From: Paracoccaceae bacterium
GTDB taxonomy: Bacteria; Pseudomonadota; Alphaproteobacteria; Rhodobacterales; Rhodobacteraceae
Assembly (NCBI GenBank): GCA_902633655.1
Contig: CACPHA010000011.1
Span: 1-39,315 of the forward strand
Direction: 5' to 3'
DNA: 39,315 nt
Positions 1 to 7,474 of this stretch are shown here, in pieces. Positions within the stretch are counted from its first letter, which is position 1. Each line of letters begins with the position of its first letter. A program made the position numbers and the translations under genes. The notes under the pieces were generated by a model. It was given only the letters and a program-made list of their open reading frames with translations. It ran no database searches and was not told the DNA's origin.

Positions 1-720
1 AGCAAACCATTCGCCTCCGATGCTGTGCAACAAATCGGCTCTAAGCGGGCTTATATTCACAAAGTCAATGTTTTCTGCTGCGGCAGAAATTAATTTTTCC
101 CGCTGGTAGTGTCGCCCTGTTCCGCCTTGGCTGATCTGCCCGTTTTTAAGCGGTATTCCTCCAAAGCAGACAAAAAGCTCAGTATGTTCACGGATAGAAT
201 CCCAACTTGTACAGGTGTCCAGATAGTCCCTAAAGCTTCCCAAAATATGGGGAACTATCGCTTCTGCTGCGGCAAAACTGTAAGTGAATTTCGACCGTGT
301 ATAACCGCCTGCACAATTGAGAAAACGATGAAGTTGGCTTTGCGCATGATGGAAACGGCCGGCACTGGCCCATCCGTAAGACCCGCCAAAAATCGCACGA
401 TTGCCATAGTTTTTTCTAACCCTATCAATTTCAACAGCAACAAGTTTGCTTGCTTCATCCCAGCTCACAGCGACAAAAGGATCAACGCCACGTAAATCTG
501 CGCGGTGACCGGGGCCCCCATCAAGCCAACTTTTGCGTACCATGGGGGCATCAATGCGCGATGGCCCATCCTGAACATCAATTAGCCCAGCTGCAATCGG
601 AGAAGGATCTAAATCATGCTCAAAAGGCAAAAGTTCCTGAACACGCCCGTTGCTGACACGTGCTCTATAAGTACCCCAATGGGAACTGGTTAAAGGTAAT
701 TCCTCTAATTCTTTTTCCAT
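1..720 (-). CDS. BisC/TorA-family molybdopterin oxidoreductase (S-/N-oxide reductase), 3' end outside window
   Basis: The reverse strand is open from an ATG at 720 to the window edge, 240 codons with no stop. The N-terminus reads like cytoplasmic biotin-sulfoxide/TMAO/DMSO reductases: a TSSHWGTYRARV start, an EHDLDPSPIA segment, then GGSYGWASAGRFHHAQSQ near residues 112-129. In this family the serine of the YGWxS motif (Ser119 here) ligates molybdenum. There is no Tat signal peptide, so a cytoplasmic BisC-like enzyme is more likely than a periplasmic TorA/DorA. The gene starts 38 bases after the permease stop on the same strand, so it is probably cotranscribed with the ABC transporter. The substrate cannot be read from sequence: TMAO, DMSO, methionine sulfoxide and biotin sulfoxide are all possible. 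About two thirds of a typical 750-800 residue protein lies outside the window. Confidence 0.88.
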   Translation of the reverse strand, partial: MEKELEELPLTSSHWGTYRARVSNGRVQELLPFEHDLDPSPIAAGLIDVQDGPSRIDAPMVRKSWLDGGPGHRADLRGVDPFVAVSWDEASKLVAVEIDRVRKNYGNRAIFGGSYGWASAGRFHHAQSQLHRFLNCAGGYTRSKFTYSFAAAEAIVPHILGSFRDYLDTCTSWDSIREHTELFVCFGGIPLKNGQISQGGTGRHYQREKLISAAAENIDFVNISPLRADLLHSIGGEWFA

Positions 721-758
721 AAAGTTTCTTTTCAATTCGGCTGCTAATTCCGATACTT

Positions 759-2840
759 CTATTTAATCTCTAGGCCCAATGCCTCACTTCTTCTTTCACT
801 AATAGTCTTGGTAATTCGGTCGACAATCATAGCAATAATCGCCATAGATATGCCCGCAATAAAGCCTTTCCCCATATTCCCATCGGTTAAACCAATAAAT
901 ACAATTTGCTCCAACCCGTTTGTTCCTATCAATGCAGCAATAACTAGCATCGCAATTCCATACATAATTGTTTGATTTAATCCCAACATTATTACAGGCA
1001 GTGCTAGTGGTATTTTTACTAGAAAAAGTAATTGCATTTTCGTTGAGCCCATCATTTTTGATGCATCAATTACTTCGCTTGGTAAATTTCTAATTCCATG
1101 TTCAGCATATCGAATGGAAGGAACTATAGCATAAATGATAATTGCTAGAAGCGCAGTAAAATCACCAATTTTAAAAAGCATGACAAACGGAATTAAAATC
1201 ACAAACAAAGGAATGGTCTGTAAAGTATCATTTATAGGCCTAATGATGGCTGATACAATTGAATTATGTGCGGCCCAAACACCTATAGATGTGCCCACAA
1301 TAAAGCAAAAAACTACAGCTATTCCACAAAGATAAACTGAAATCATAGCTTCTGGCCACATTCCAACGCTAACAATAAACCCAAGGCCCAAAAAGGTGCC
1401 CAGTGCTAGTTTATACCCACCGATTTGCCATGCAAAAAAACTATAAATTAATAGAAGAGGCGGCCAAGGCATACGAGTTAAACCAAAATATAAAAAAATC
1501 ATCAATAAAATAATAAACACAAAAATATCATTTTTTTTATTTTTCAAAAACCAAATAGATAATGCTGAAAACGATGTAAAATAAAATATCTTATGAATCA
1601 TCTCTAGCGGAAACCCCCAAGTAAAAGGGCTCACCGCTTGTTCCAATCCAATTTTAGTCGGTAACATTATAAAAAATAATGTATAATTCTTAAGTTGTTT
1701 GATTTCCGTTCTAAAGGCTTTTACAAATGTTTCAAATAAATCATTGATATGGCTTGCGACCCACACACTTAAATCGTACGGCCAATCATCTAAGACTACA
1801 AAAAATCTTGCTAACAAAAATAAGATTGTACTTCCAAGAATAGCAAAGCTTAGATAATTTTTTTTAGAATTTTTAGAAAATCCCGGACCCTTTGTGTCTT
1901 TATCAGATTGCAGAGCAAAACCTGAGGTTATCCTATCAATTATTATAGCCATCAAAGCTATTACTAATCCTACAACCAAGCTCTGCCCAACTTCAGCTTT
2001 TCTTATGTAATACAAAACTTCCCACCCAATATCAGCTGTCCCTCCGATTATTGCAGCAATAATAACCATGCTCAAAGCTGCCATAGTTGATTGGTTAATT
2101 CCTAAAAGTATTTGTTTTTTACATGAAGGAAGCATTGCTTGCCAAAAAAGTTGTTTTGAATTCGCACCAGACATAATTGCAGACTCAATAATATGATCAG
2201 GAACTCTTTTAAGCCCGAGAATCGTGTTTCTTACCATGGGAGGGAAAGAATATAAGACACTAGCAATCAAGCCCACTACTGTTCCAAATCCAAATAAAAG
2301 TAAGATTGGCAGTAAATACGCAAACGTAGGAACGGTCTGAAATATATCTAGGATAGGCATTATTATTTTTTCCGCCCTTTTTGAAAAAAATCCCCAAACT
2401 CCTAATCCAAATCCAATAAATATTGCCATGGGAACAGATATTAGTACTAAAGCTAGGGTATTCATACTTTCTTCCCAATACCCGATTAAAACCATGTAAA
2501 AAATAGCAGAAAAGGTAAATAAGGCTAATCTAAGACCCGAAGATAAGTAGGCTGTGAAGGTTACTAAAAACATTACTACTACCCATGGAATACTGTGTAA
2601 GAGCAATTGGGCTGCTATTATCGGCCAGCTTAACAACCAAGATATCTTCAGGAAAAACCAACCAAAGTTATCAATAAATTTTTCCATTGAAAAATTTATC
2701 CAGTCTGCAAAAGGGACAATAAACTCCTTGGGATATTTCGTTGACCAACCCCAATTTTCTTTAAAAATTAAAAAAATTACAGTTATAAAAATGATCCCGA
2801 TCCAACTCAACGTTTTCTTTTCCAGGATTTGAGATTTCAT
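759..2840 (-). CDS. Quaternary-amine ABC transporter, fused two-domain permease
   Basis: This 693-residue integral membrane protein carries two ProW/OpuAB-type permease domains in one chain. The first covers about residues 130-310, with an EAA-like loop around GANSKQLFWQAMLPS. The second covers about 500-680, with the equivalent loop GSTKMQLLFLVKIPLALP. Ordinary ProW-type permeases are about 280-350 residues with one such domain, so this is an internal duplication/fusion; the TMAO transporter permeases of marine bacteria are known to be large as well (recalled, not verified here). It sits 17 bases downstream of the ATPase gene and upstream of the BisC-like gene. Much of the gene is strikingly AT-rich. 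Family assignment is firm; the substrate (glycine betaine, choline, carnitine or TMAO) is inferred from context. Confidence 0.9.
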   Translation of the reverse strand: MKSQILEKKTLSWIGIIFITVIFLIFKENWGWSTKYPKEFIVPFADWINFSMEKFIDNFGWFFLKISWLLSWPIIAAQLLLHSIPWVVVMFLVTFTAYLSSGLRLALFTFSAIFYMVLIGYWEESMNTLALVLISVPMAIFIGFGLGVWGFFSKRAEKIIMPILDIFQTVPTFAYLLPILLLFGFGTVVGLIASVLYSFPPMVRNTILGLKRVPDHIIESAIMSGANSKQLFWQAMLPSCKKQILLGINQSTMAALSMVIIAAIIGGTADIGWEVLYYIRKAEVGQSLVVGLVIALMAIIIDRITSGFALQSDKDTKGPGFSKNSKKNYLSFAILGSTILFLLARFFVVLDDWPYDLSVWVASHINDLFETFVKAFRTEIKQLKNYTLFFIMLPTKIGLEQAVSPFTWGFPLEMIHKIFYFTSFSALSIWFLKNKKNDIFVFIILLMIFLYFGLTRMPWPPLLLIYSFFAWQIGGYKLALGTFLGLGFIVSVGMWPEAMISVYLCGIAVVFCFIVGTSIGVWAAHNSIVSAIIRPINDTLQTIPLFVILIPFVMLFKIGDFTALLAIIIYAIVPSIRYAEHGIRNLPSEVIDASKMMGSTKMQLLFLVKIPLALPVIMLGLNQTIMYGIAMLVIAALIGTNGLEQIVFIGLTDGNMGKGFIAGISMAIIAMIVDRITKTISERRSEALGLEIK

Positions 2841-2857
2841 AAATTTTTCTTTTCAAT

Positions 2858-3916
2858 TTAATTTTCTGCCGTTGCTAAAGCGGTAACGAAACTTTGGGCA
2901 TTTGCCATCCCAAGCCTTTTACCATCATCATCAACAACAACTACACCAATTGTTTTTTTTGAAAGTAACGGTAGCATCTTAGCTACGGGCATATCAAATG
3001 GTACTTCTTCAGCTGTTTGTGATATTTTCTTGCTTTTATCTATAATGTCGGAAGCCTGCAGAACACTTTCCCAGGGGACATCTTTAGTGAAGTCCTTTAT
3101 GTAATTGTCTTTAGGGTTTAAAATAAGATCTACCGGCTTACCAATTTGTACTATTTGTCCGTCTCGCATTATAGCCATTCTATCGGCAATTCTTAAAGCC
3201 TCTTGAAAGTCGTGAGTTATAAACACTACCGACTTTTTTTGAACTGACTGAATTCGTAGAAACTCGTCCTGCATTTGCTTTCTTATCAATGGATCCAACG
3301 CAGAAAAGGGCTCGTCCAAAAACCAAACATCAGGTTCTACGGCTAGTGATCTTGCTATTCCGACCCTCTGTTGCTGGCCACCTGATAACTCCATGATAAA
3401 ATTGTTTTCTCTCCCATTTAAACCTACTAATTCGATTACTCTTCCAGCTTTATTTAGCCTTTCTTTTTCCTTCAAGCCCTGCAATTTTAAAGGAAACGCG
3501 ATATTTTCAATGACAGTAAGATGGGGTAAAAGGCCAAAATTCTGAAAAACCATCCCCATTTTGTGCCTTCGTATTTCAATTAATTCCTTTTCACTTTTTT
3601 CTAAAAGGTTCTCCCCATCAAGAAGAATTTCGCCTGCATTTGGTTCAATTAGGCGAGAGAGGCAGCGAACAATGGTGGATTTACCAGAACCTGATAATCC
3701 CATTATTACAAAAATTTCACCAACATGAACATTGAAGCTTACATCAGCGTTTGCTACAATGTGACCCTGGTTTGATAATTTTTTGCTTAAGATTGCAGGA
3801 TCTTTTTTTACATGTAAATTGTTTAAGAAGTAATGATCGGGATCCTCGCCATAAACTTTCCATAAGTTTCTACACGACAATTTTATCTTTTCAGAAAATT
3901 TTAGATCATTTTTCAT
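2858..3916 (-). CDS. Quaternary-amine ABC transporter ATP-binding protein (ProV/OpuAA/TmoW type)
   Basis: The 352-residue ATPase has Walker A GLSGSGKST at residues 73-81, the LSGGQQQRVGIARSLA signature, Walker B VWFLDEPFSALDP and the switch histidine in FITHDFQEA. The insertion before the core domain (about residues 20-55) and the C-terminal regulatory tail ending with a CBS-like stretch (KKTIGVVVVDDDGKRLGMA) match ProV/OpuAA ATPases of osmolyte uptake systems rather than sugar importers. It would energise the fused permease encoded directly downstream. A stem-loop followed by a U-run lies just before its start codon, separating it from the binding-protein gene. Confidence 0.93.
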   Translation of the reverse strand: MKNDLKFSEKIKLSCRNLWKVYGEDPDHYFLNNLHVKKDPAILSKKLSNQGHIVANADVSFNVHVGEIFVIMGLSGSGKSTIVRCLSRLIEPNAGEILLDGENLLEKSEKELIEIRRHKMGMVFQNFGLLPHLTVIENIAFPLKLQGLKEKERLNKAGRVIELVGLNGRENNFIMELSGGQQQRVGIARSLAVEPDVWFLDEPFSALDPLIRKQMQDEFLRIQSVQKKSVVFITHDFQEALRIADRMAIMRDGQIVQIGKPVDLILNPKDNYIKDFTKDVPWESVLQASDIIDKSKKISQTAEEVPFDMPVAKMLPLLSKKTIGVVVVDDDGKRLGMANAQSFVTALATAEN

Positions 3917-3930
3917 TTATATTTCCAAAA

Positions 3931-3966
3931 AATATACTGAGGAGCCTTACAGCCTCTCAGTATATT
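3931..3966 (-). terminator. Intercistronic stem-loop with U-run (partial terminator/attenuator)
   Basis: A perfect 11-bp inverted repeat, AATATACTGAG at 3931-3941 and CTCAGTATATT at 3956-3966, encloses a 14-base loop. Read on the transcribed (minus) strand the stem is followed at once by six T residues. It lies between the binding-protein stop (3986) and the ATPase start (3916). This has the shape of a leaky intrinsic terminator or an mRNA-stabilising hairpin, which would give more binding protein than membrane components. Function is inferred. Confidence 0.7.
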
Positions 3967-3985
3967 CTGTAATAATCAATGAGCG

Positions 3986-4924
3986 TTAATGCATCCAATG
4001 TTCCCAAATCTTTTTATTTTCGGCTATCCATTCAGCAGCTACTTCTTCCACTTTTCTACCTTTTTCATCCACTTCTAAAATAGCTGCATTTTCATCAGCA
4101 TTGGTCAATTGCATAGCTTTAAACATTTCATAAGCAGCTGGCCATTTATCTTGAAAACCTTTTGATACTACTTTTTGAACTTTTGCTTGTTCAAAACCAC
4201 AAGCTGTGTCTTTCTCTTGGGACTCCTCAACGCATTTGCCATCGGTGGGGTTCCATTCCACCCAATTAAAATCATATGCAGCAAATATCCAATGGGGTTG
4301 CCAAAACATCATAATTACTGGTTCCTCTGCTGACAGTGCAGATTTTAATTCGGCAACCATCGCTCCTTCACTACCACCTGGGATTGGTTCGAAAGGCATT
4401 TCTATGCTTGCTATCATATCTCTTGAACGTGTTCCCCAACTGGCCGGATATGTTACCAGTCTACCTTTTGGAAAAGTCTCAGCAGAACCAAAAGTTTGGG
4501 CACAATCATACAAAGCCTTATACTCCGGAAGACCCGGGCATCTTTCTTCCATATATGGCGGGTAAATCCAGCCCTCTTTAGGAGAAAGCCCCAATTCTCC
4601 AACTACAACAATATCTCCTTTGTCGACCAAGCCATCATACAAATCGCCAACATTATTTGTCCAAACTTCTGTAGATAAGTGAATATTGCCTGAAGCGATT
4701 GCAGGATGCTGAGTGATCGCATCTGAGACTACTATTTCTACGTTATATCCCATCTCCTTTAAGAGACCCGCTGCTACATGTGTTGAAAAATGCTGACCAG
4801 TCCAATCTTGAATAGTTACTTTAATTGGGTCATCGTTTTCGGGCGCATTACCTGCAAAGAGCGTCTGGCTGGAAACCAAAATTGCAGTCGCAGCAATACT
4901 GGCAACTTTCGACAAATTAAACAT
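3986..4924 (-). CDS. Quaternary-amine (glycine betaine/TMAO-type) ABC transporter substrate-binding protein
   Basis: This 312-residue periplasmic binding protein of the OpuAC/ProX family has a signal peptide of about 24 residues (hydrophobic SIAATAILVSS, then TLFA). The mature chain holds many tryptophans (41, 88, 119, 163, 208, 212, 221, 224). Family members use such residues as an aromatic cage around a trimethylammonium group; which ones do so here is not known. IQDWTGQHF near the start and MMFWQPHW near 206-212 look like TmoX/ProX-type proteins. A clear ribosome site (GGGAG) precedes the ATG. It is the first gene of the minus-strand operon, so the promoter should lie in the divergent gap toward the BetI-like gene. 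TMAO is suggested by the BisC-like reductase in the same operon, but betaine or choline is equally compatible. Confidence 0.88.
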   Translation of the reverse strand: MFNLSKVASIAATAILVSSQTLFAGNAPENDDPIKVTIQDWTGQHFSTHVAAGLLKEMGYNVEIVVSDAITQHPAIASGNIHLSTEVWTNNVGDLYDGLVDKGDIVVVGELGLSPKEGWIYPPYMEERCPGLPEYKALYDCAQTFGSAETFPKGRLVTYPASWGTRSRDMIASIEMPFEPIPGGSEGAMVAELKSALSAEEPVIMMFWQPHWIFAAYDFNWVEWNPTDGKCVEESQEKDTACGFEQAKVQKVVSKGFQDKWPAAYEMFKAMQLTNADENAAILEVDEKGRKVEEVAAEWIAENKKIWEHWMH

Positions 4925-5032
4925 TTAATTCTCCCTATATTAGGTTAGGCAAGCGGAAATAAAATTCAACTCACATCTTTTTTGTGGATAAAGGCTTACC
5001 AGTAGAAAGTTTTTTGTGTCAACGGTTAAATA

Positions 5033-5044
5033 TTGAACTTTCAA
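5033..5044. promoter_or_regulatory. Candidate BetI operator palindrome
   Basis: The 12-base inverted repeat TTGAACTTTCAA (arms TTGAA and TTCAA, 2-base spacer) lies in the divergent gap between the ABC transporter operon and the BetI-like gene. BetI sites described in gammaproteobacteria are, as far as I recall, near-palindromes of the ATTGAACGTTCAAT type, and this site differs only slightly. Its position is suitable for controlling both divergent transcripts. The match is by eye and has not been tested. Confidence 0.5.
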
Positions 5045-5097
5045 AAACTTCAAATTATCGTTAGTAAATAAGACATCCCCGTGAGATCAGCACTAGA

Positions 5098-5790
5098 ATG
5101 AAGATTAACTCAATCAGATCAATACGTCGAACTGAGCTTTCTAAGGCAGCTTTTGAGGCAGTGGTTCAATTTGGGTTACGAGGAACAACACTTGATCGGG
5201 TAGGTGATATTGCCGGGGTCTCCAAGGGCGTTGTTCTTCACCATTTTAAAGACAAGAGTAATTTACTAGAAGCTGTTTTTCGGCGCTCAAACTCAATTTT
5301 GAGTGAGTCAGTCGTTGAGCTGTACCGATATGCAGAATCTTCACACGAACGTTTATGGTGCGTAATAATCGCCAACTTTGCATCTGTAATATTTAATAAG
5401 CGAGTATGTCAGGCTTGGGTTTCATTAATTTCAGAGGTACCCCATAATAAACAATGTCAGAGAATTCAAATTGCCTGCAACGCGCGTATTCAAAGTAATT
5501 TGACCTATTCGTTGAAGAATTTTCTTGGAAACCAGGATGCAAAAGACGCAGCTCGTCACTTAGGGACGCTGATTGATGGAATATGGGTAAGAAGCGGACT
5601 ACTTGTAGATCCGGTTGATAGTTCAAGGGCAATTTCCGAAATACAATTTGCAGTAAGTAAGATTATCCCCAACGGTGCAATCAGCCAGGAGAAGCATATA
5701 ATAGCCCGAGAAAAAATCGAGAGCATAGCTTCCATAGTTCTAGGCTCCAGAGCCTTCCAAGAAAAATTGCTTAAAGTAATCAGTAAATAG
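5098..5790 (+). CDS. betI: TetR/AcrR-family repressor, BetI-like
   Basis: The 230-residue protein has a TetR helix-turn-helix at about residues 28-48 (TLDRVGDIAGVSKGVVLHHF followed by KDKSNLLEAVFR). The BetI-type ligand domain is recognisable: CQAWVSLISEVPHN, ARIQSNLTYSLKNFL and LIDGIWVRSGLL resemble the conserved blocks of choline-responsive BetI repressors. E. coli BetI is about 195 residues; this copy has a roughly 30-residue C-terminal extension. It is divergent from the quaternary-amine transporter and upstream of the selenoprotein gene, so it probably senses choline or a related quaternary amine and represses the transporter. Subfamily assignment is good; the inducer is inferred. Confidence 0.78.
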   Translation: MKINSIRSIRRTELSKAAFEAVVQFGLRGTTLDRVGDIAGVSKGVVLHHFKDKSNLLEAVFRRSNSILSESVVELYRYAESSHERLWCVIIANFASVIFNKRVCQAWVSLISEVPHNKQCQRIQIACNARIQSNLTYSLKNFLGNQDAKDAARHLGTLIDGIWVRSGLLVDPVDSSRAISEIQFAVSKIIPNGAISQEKHIIAREKIESIASIVLGSRAFQEKLLKVISK

Positions 5791-5911
5791 CGCCGCCAAA
5801 GCTATAACTTAATTTAAAATAGTATTGGCACGAAATCTCAAGGCATAGAGATTAATGCGGTGATCCCAACACACTTATAAACCGGCCTCCTTTTTGTGAA
5901 AACGTGAGTTC

Positions 5912-5941
5912 TTGACTAACAAATAATTTTGCGGATCTATT
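5912..5941 (+). promoter_or_regulatory. Possible sigma-70 promoter upstream of the selenoprotein gene
   Basis: TTGACT at 5912-5917 is followed after 18 bases by TCTATT at 5936-5941. It lies about 80 bases before the selenoprotein start. The -35 match is good and the -10 match is only fair. A small hairpin (AATCTC 5834-5839 / GAGATT 5848-5853) lies further upstream and might end the betI transcript. Confidence 0.3.
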
Positions 5942-6018
5942 TGATTTAAAATTTATCTACTTGTTTTAATTGTCAGAATAATTCAGCATAAACGACATAG
6001 TTTGAAAGGAAAAACCAT

Positions 6019-7254
6019 TTGACGAAGATCCAGGAGATGCCGGCCGTAGCGCGAGGCTTCATATCAAATCTTGAATTAAATGTACCAAAGCATCCGGCTT
6101 GGACCTTGCCCAAACCAGCTGGAAAAAGACGTGTATCGATTGTTTCCACTGCGGCTATTTCGAAACGCGGAGACAAACCCTTTTCTTGGCTTGCCCGAGA
6201 TCACAGGATAATAAATAAAAGTGACCGAGATCTCGTTATGACACATGTGGCGGTGGAATTCGACCGCTCCGCGTGGCAGCAAGATTTAAATGTTATTTTC
6301 CCTATCGATCGCCTTAATGAAATGGCCGATGATGGAGAAATTGGCTCCGTTGCAGAGGAGCACTATTCCTTTATGGGAGCAGCCGACCCAGTCACAATGG
6401 AAAAATCTGCTCGACAGGTTGCAAGTAAAATGAAAATTGAAGGAGTAGACACCGTTTTTCTGATACCCATATGACCGTTTTGCACGCGCGCCGTGTGCGG
6501 GCTCGCTCATTATTTTGAAGAAGAAGGTTTAGCAACAGTTCTTGTGGGATTTGTGAGAGAACAGATTGAGAAAATGGTGCCCCCACGCGCACTGTTTTTA
6601 GATTTTCCTATGGGCCGGGGAATGGGAAAACCAAATGATCCAGACTTCCAAAAACGGGTAATTCGCTCGGCCTTCGAGTTACTCGATAAAAAGATTGGCC
6701 CAGTGCTTAAGAATTTTCCTGAAGTAATTCCCGTTCGGAGAGGGCGTATGGGATATGCGCTTCCACCAGAACTTGTCTTAACTAAGAGTGACGTTGGCGA
6801 TATTGCAAGAGTCTTGTCAGATGTGACTAATGAGATTGAAGAGCTACGCCCAGCTTATGACAAAGCCGTTGCGTGCAGAGGGCGAACAACGGTTGGAGCT
6901 AGTGAGCTGTCCATAGAAAGCTTCGTTCCATTTATTGGGGAGTTTTTAAGTGGTCATGTACCCCAAAGCCCCAGAAAAGGATTACCAGCCATACCGCTTC
7001 TTAAATTAGTGGTTGAAGACTTAGAGGCCTATTATACCGAGACACGCACACATCGCGATGGGATTGATGATCTGGAACTGATGGGTAAATGGTTCTGGGA
7101 GGAGACCAAAGCCGGCCACTTGCTTTTACTCCTTGAAGCAGTTTCGGTCGCATCAGAAAACAAAATTTTGCTACAAATTGTTGAAATGTCTTTGATGGCA
7201 CCAAGGTTCTGGTCGGAAGGCCCACTACCGGGGACATCTGCAGCTGGCTGGTAA
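6019..7254 (+). CDS. GrdB-family selenoprotein (glycine/sarcosine/betaine reductase selenoprotein B family) with in-frame UGA as Sec152
   Basis: One 411-residue protein is split by a single in-frame TGA at 6472-6474. Both sides belong to the same family and frame. The N-terminal part contains DLVMTHVAVEFDRSAWQQDL, FPIDRLNEMADDGEIGSVAE and HYSFMGAADP. The part after the TGA continues directly with PFCTRAVCGLAHYFEEEG, then VREQIEKMVPPRALFLDFP and GKPNDPDFQ. The expected redox motif is Sec-Pro-x-Cys-Thr-Arg, so the TGA is read as selenocysteine. selA, selB and tRNA-Sec lie next door. Classical GrdB proteins act in clostridial reductases with GrdA/GrdC partners, none of which is seen here, so the reaction is unknown; a reductive step on a betaine-like or other small substrate is speculation. 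Start: TTG at 6019, 8 bases after AAAGGA; ATG 6037 is the alternative. Confidence 0.9.
6475..6500 (+). promoter_or_regulatory. Candidate bacterial SECIS element
   Basis: Directly after the UGA codon, GCACGC at 6482-6487 pairs with GTGTGC at 6493-6498 (6 bp, one G-U) around the 5-base loop GCGCC. CC at 6475-6476 can pair with GG at 6499-6500 across a bulge. A short stem with a G at the start of the loop fits the bacterial SECIS pattern. The 13-base distance from UGA to the loop is shorter than usual. Confidence 0.6.
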
Positions 7255-7263
7255 GACTGGTTA

Positions 7264-7282
7264 CTTAATTTCAAAAATTAAG
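7264..7282. repeat. Inverted repeat downstream of the selenoprotein gene
   Basis: CTTAATTT at 7264-7271 and AAATTAAG at 7275-7282 form a perfect 8-bp AT-only stem with a 3-base loop, 10 bases after the selenoprotein stop. There is no U-run immediately after it, so it is at best a weak terminator or 3'-end stabiliser. The rest of the gap to selD (7283-7474) shows no clear feature. Confidence 0.35.
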
Positions 7283-7474
7283 CTTAATTTGAGAGTATTT
7301 AAAAAAAATTATTGTGAAAATGCAAAGGATACTAGTCGTTTATCTTTTGCTCAATTCGTAGGCATAGAGTAAATTTTACACAGTTTTCAGCGATGAAATT
7401 CAAGATACAAGATTTAAAGGAATGTTTAAAGACACTCTGAAACGTTAGTGTATTAACGTTTTAGGTATTTAATA

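Noticed and set aside
109-656. Plus-strand ORFs at the left end
   Set aside because: They are antisense to the partial BisC-like molybdoenzyme, whose frame is open and conserved over the full 240 codons.
6493-7254. Separate 253-residue protein beginning after the UGA
   Set aside because: It begins inside a conserved block, lacks its own plausible start, and the homology continues upstream through the UGA, so it is the C-terminal part of one selenoprotein.
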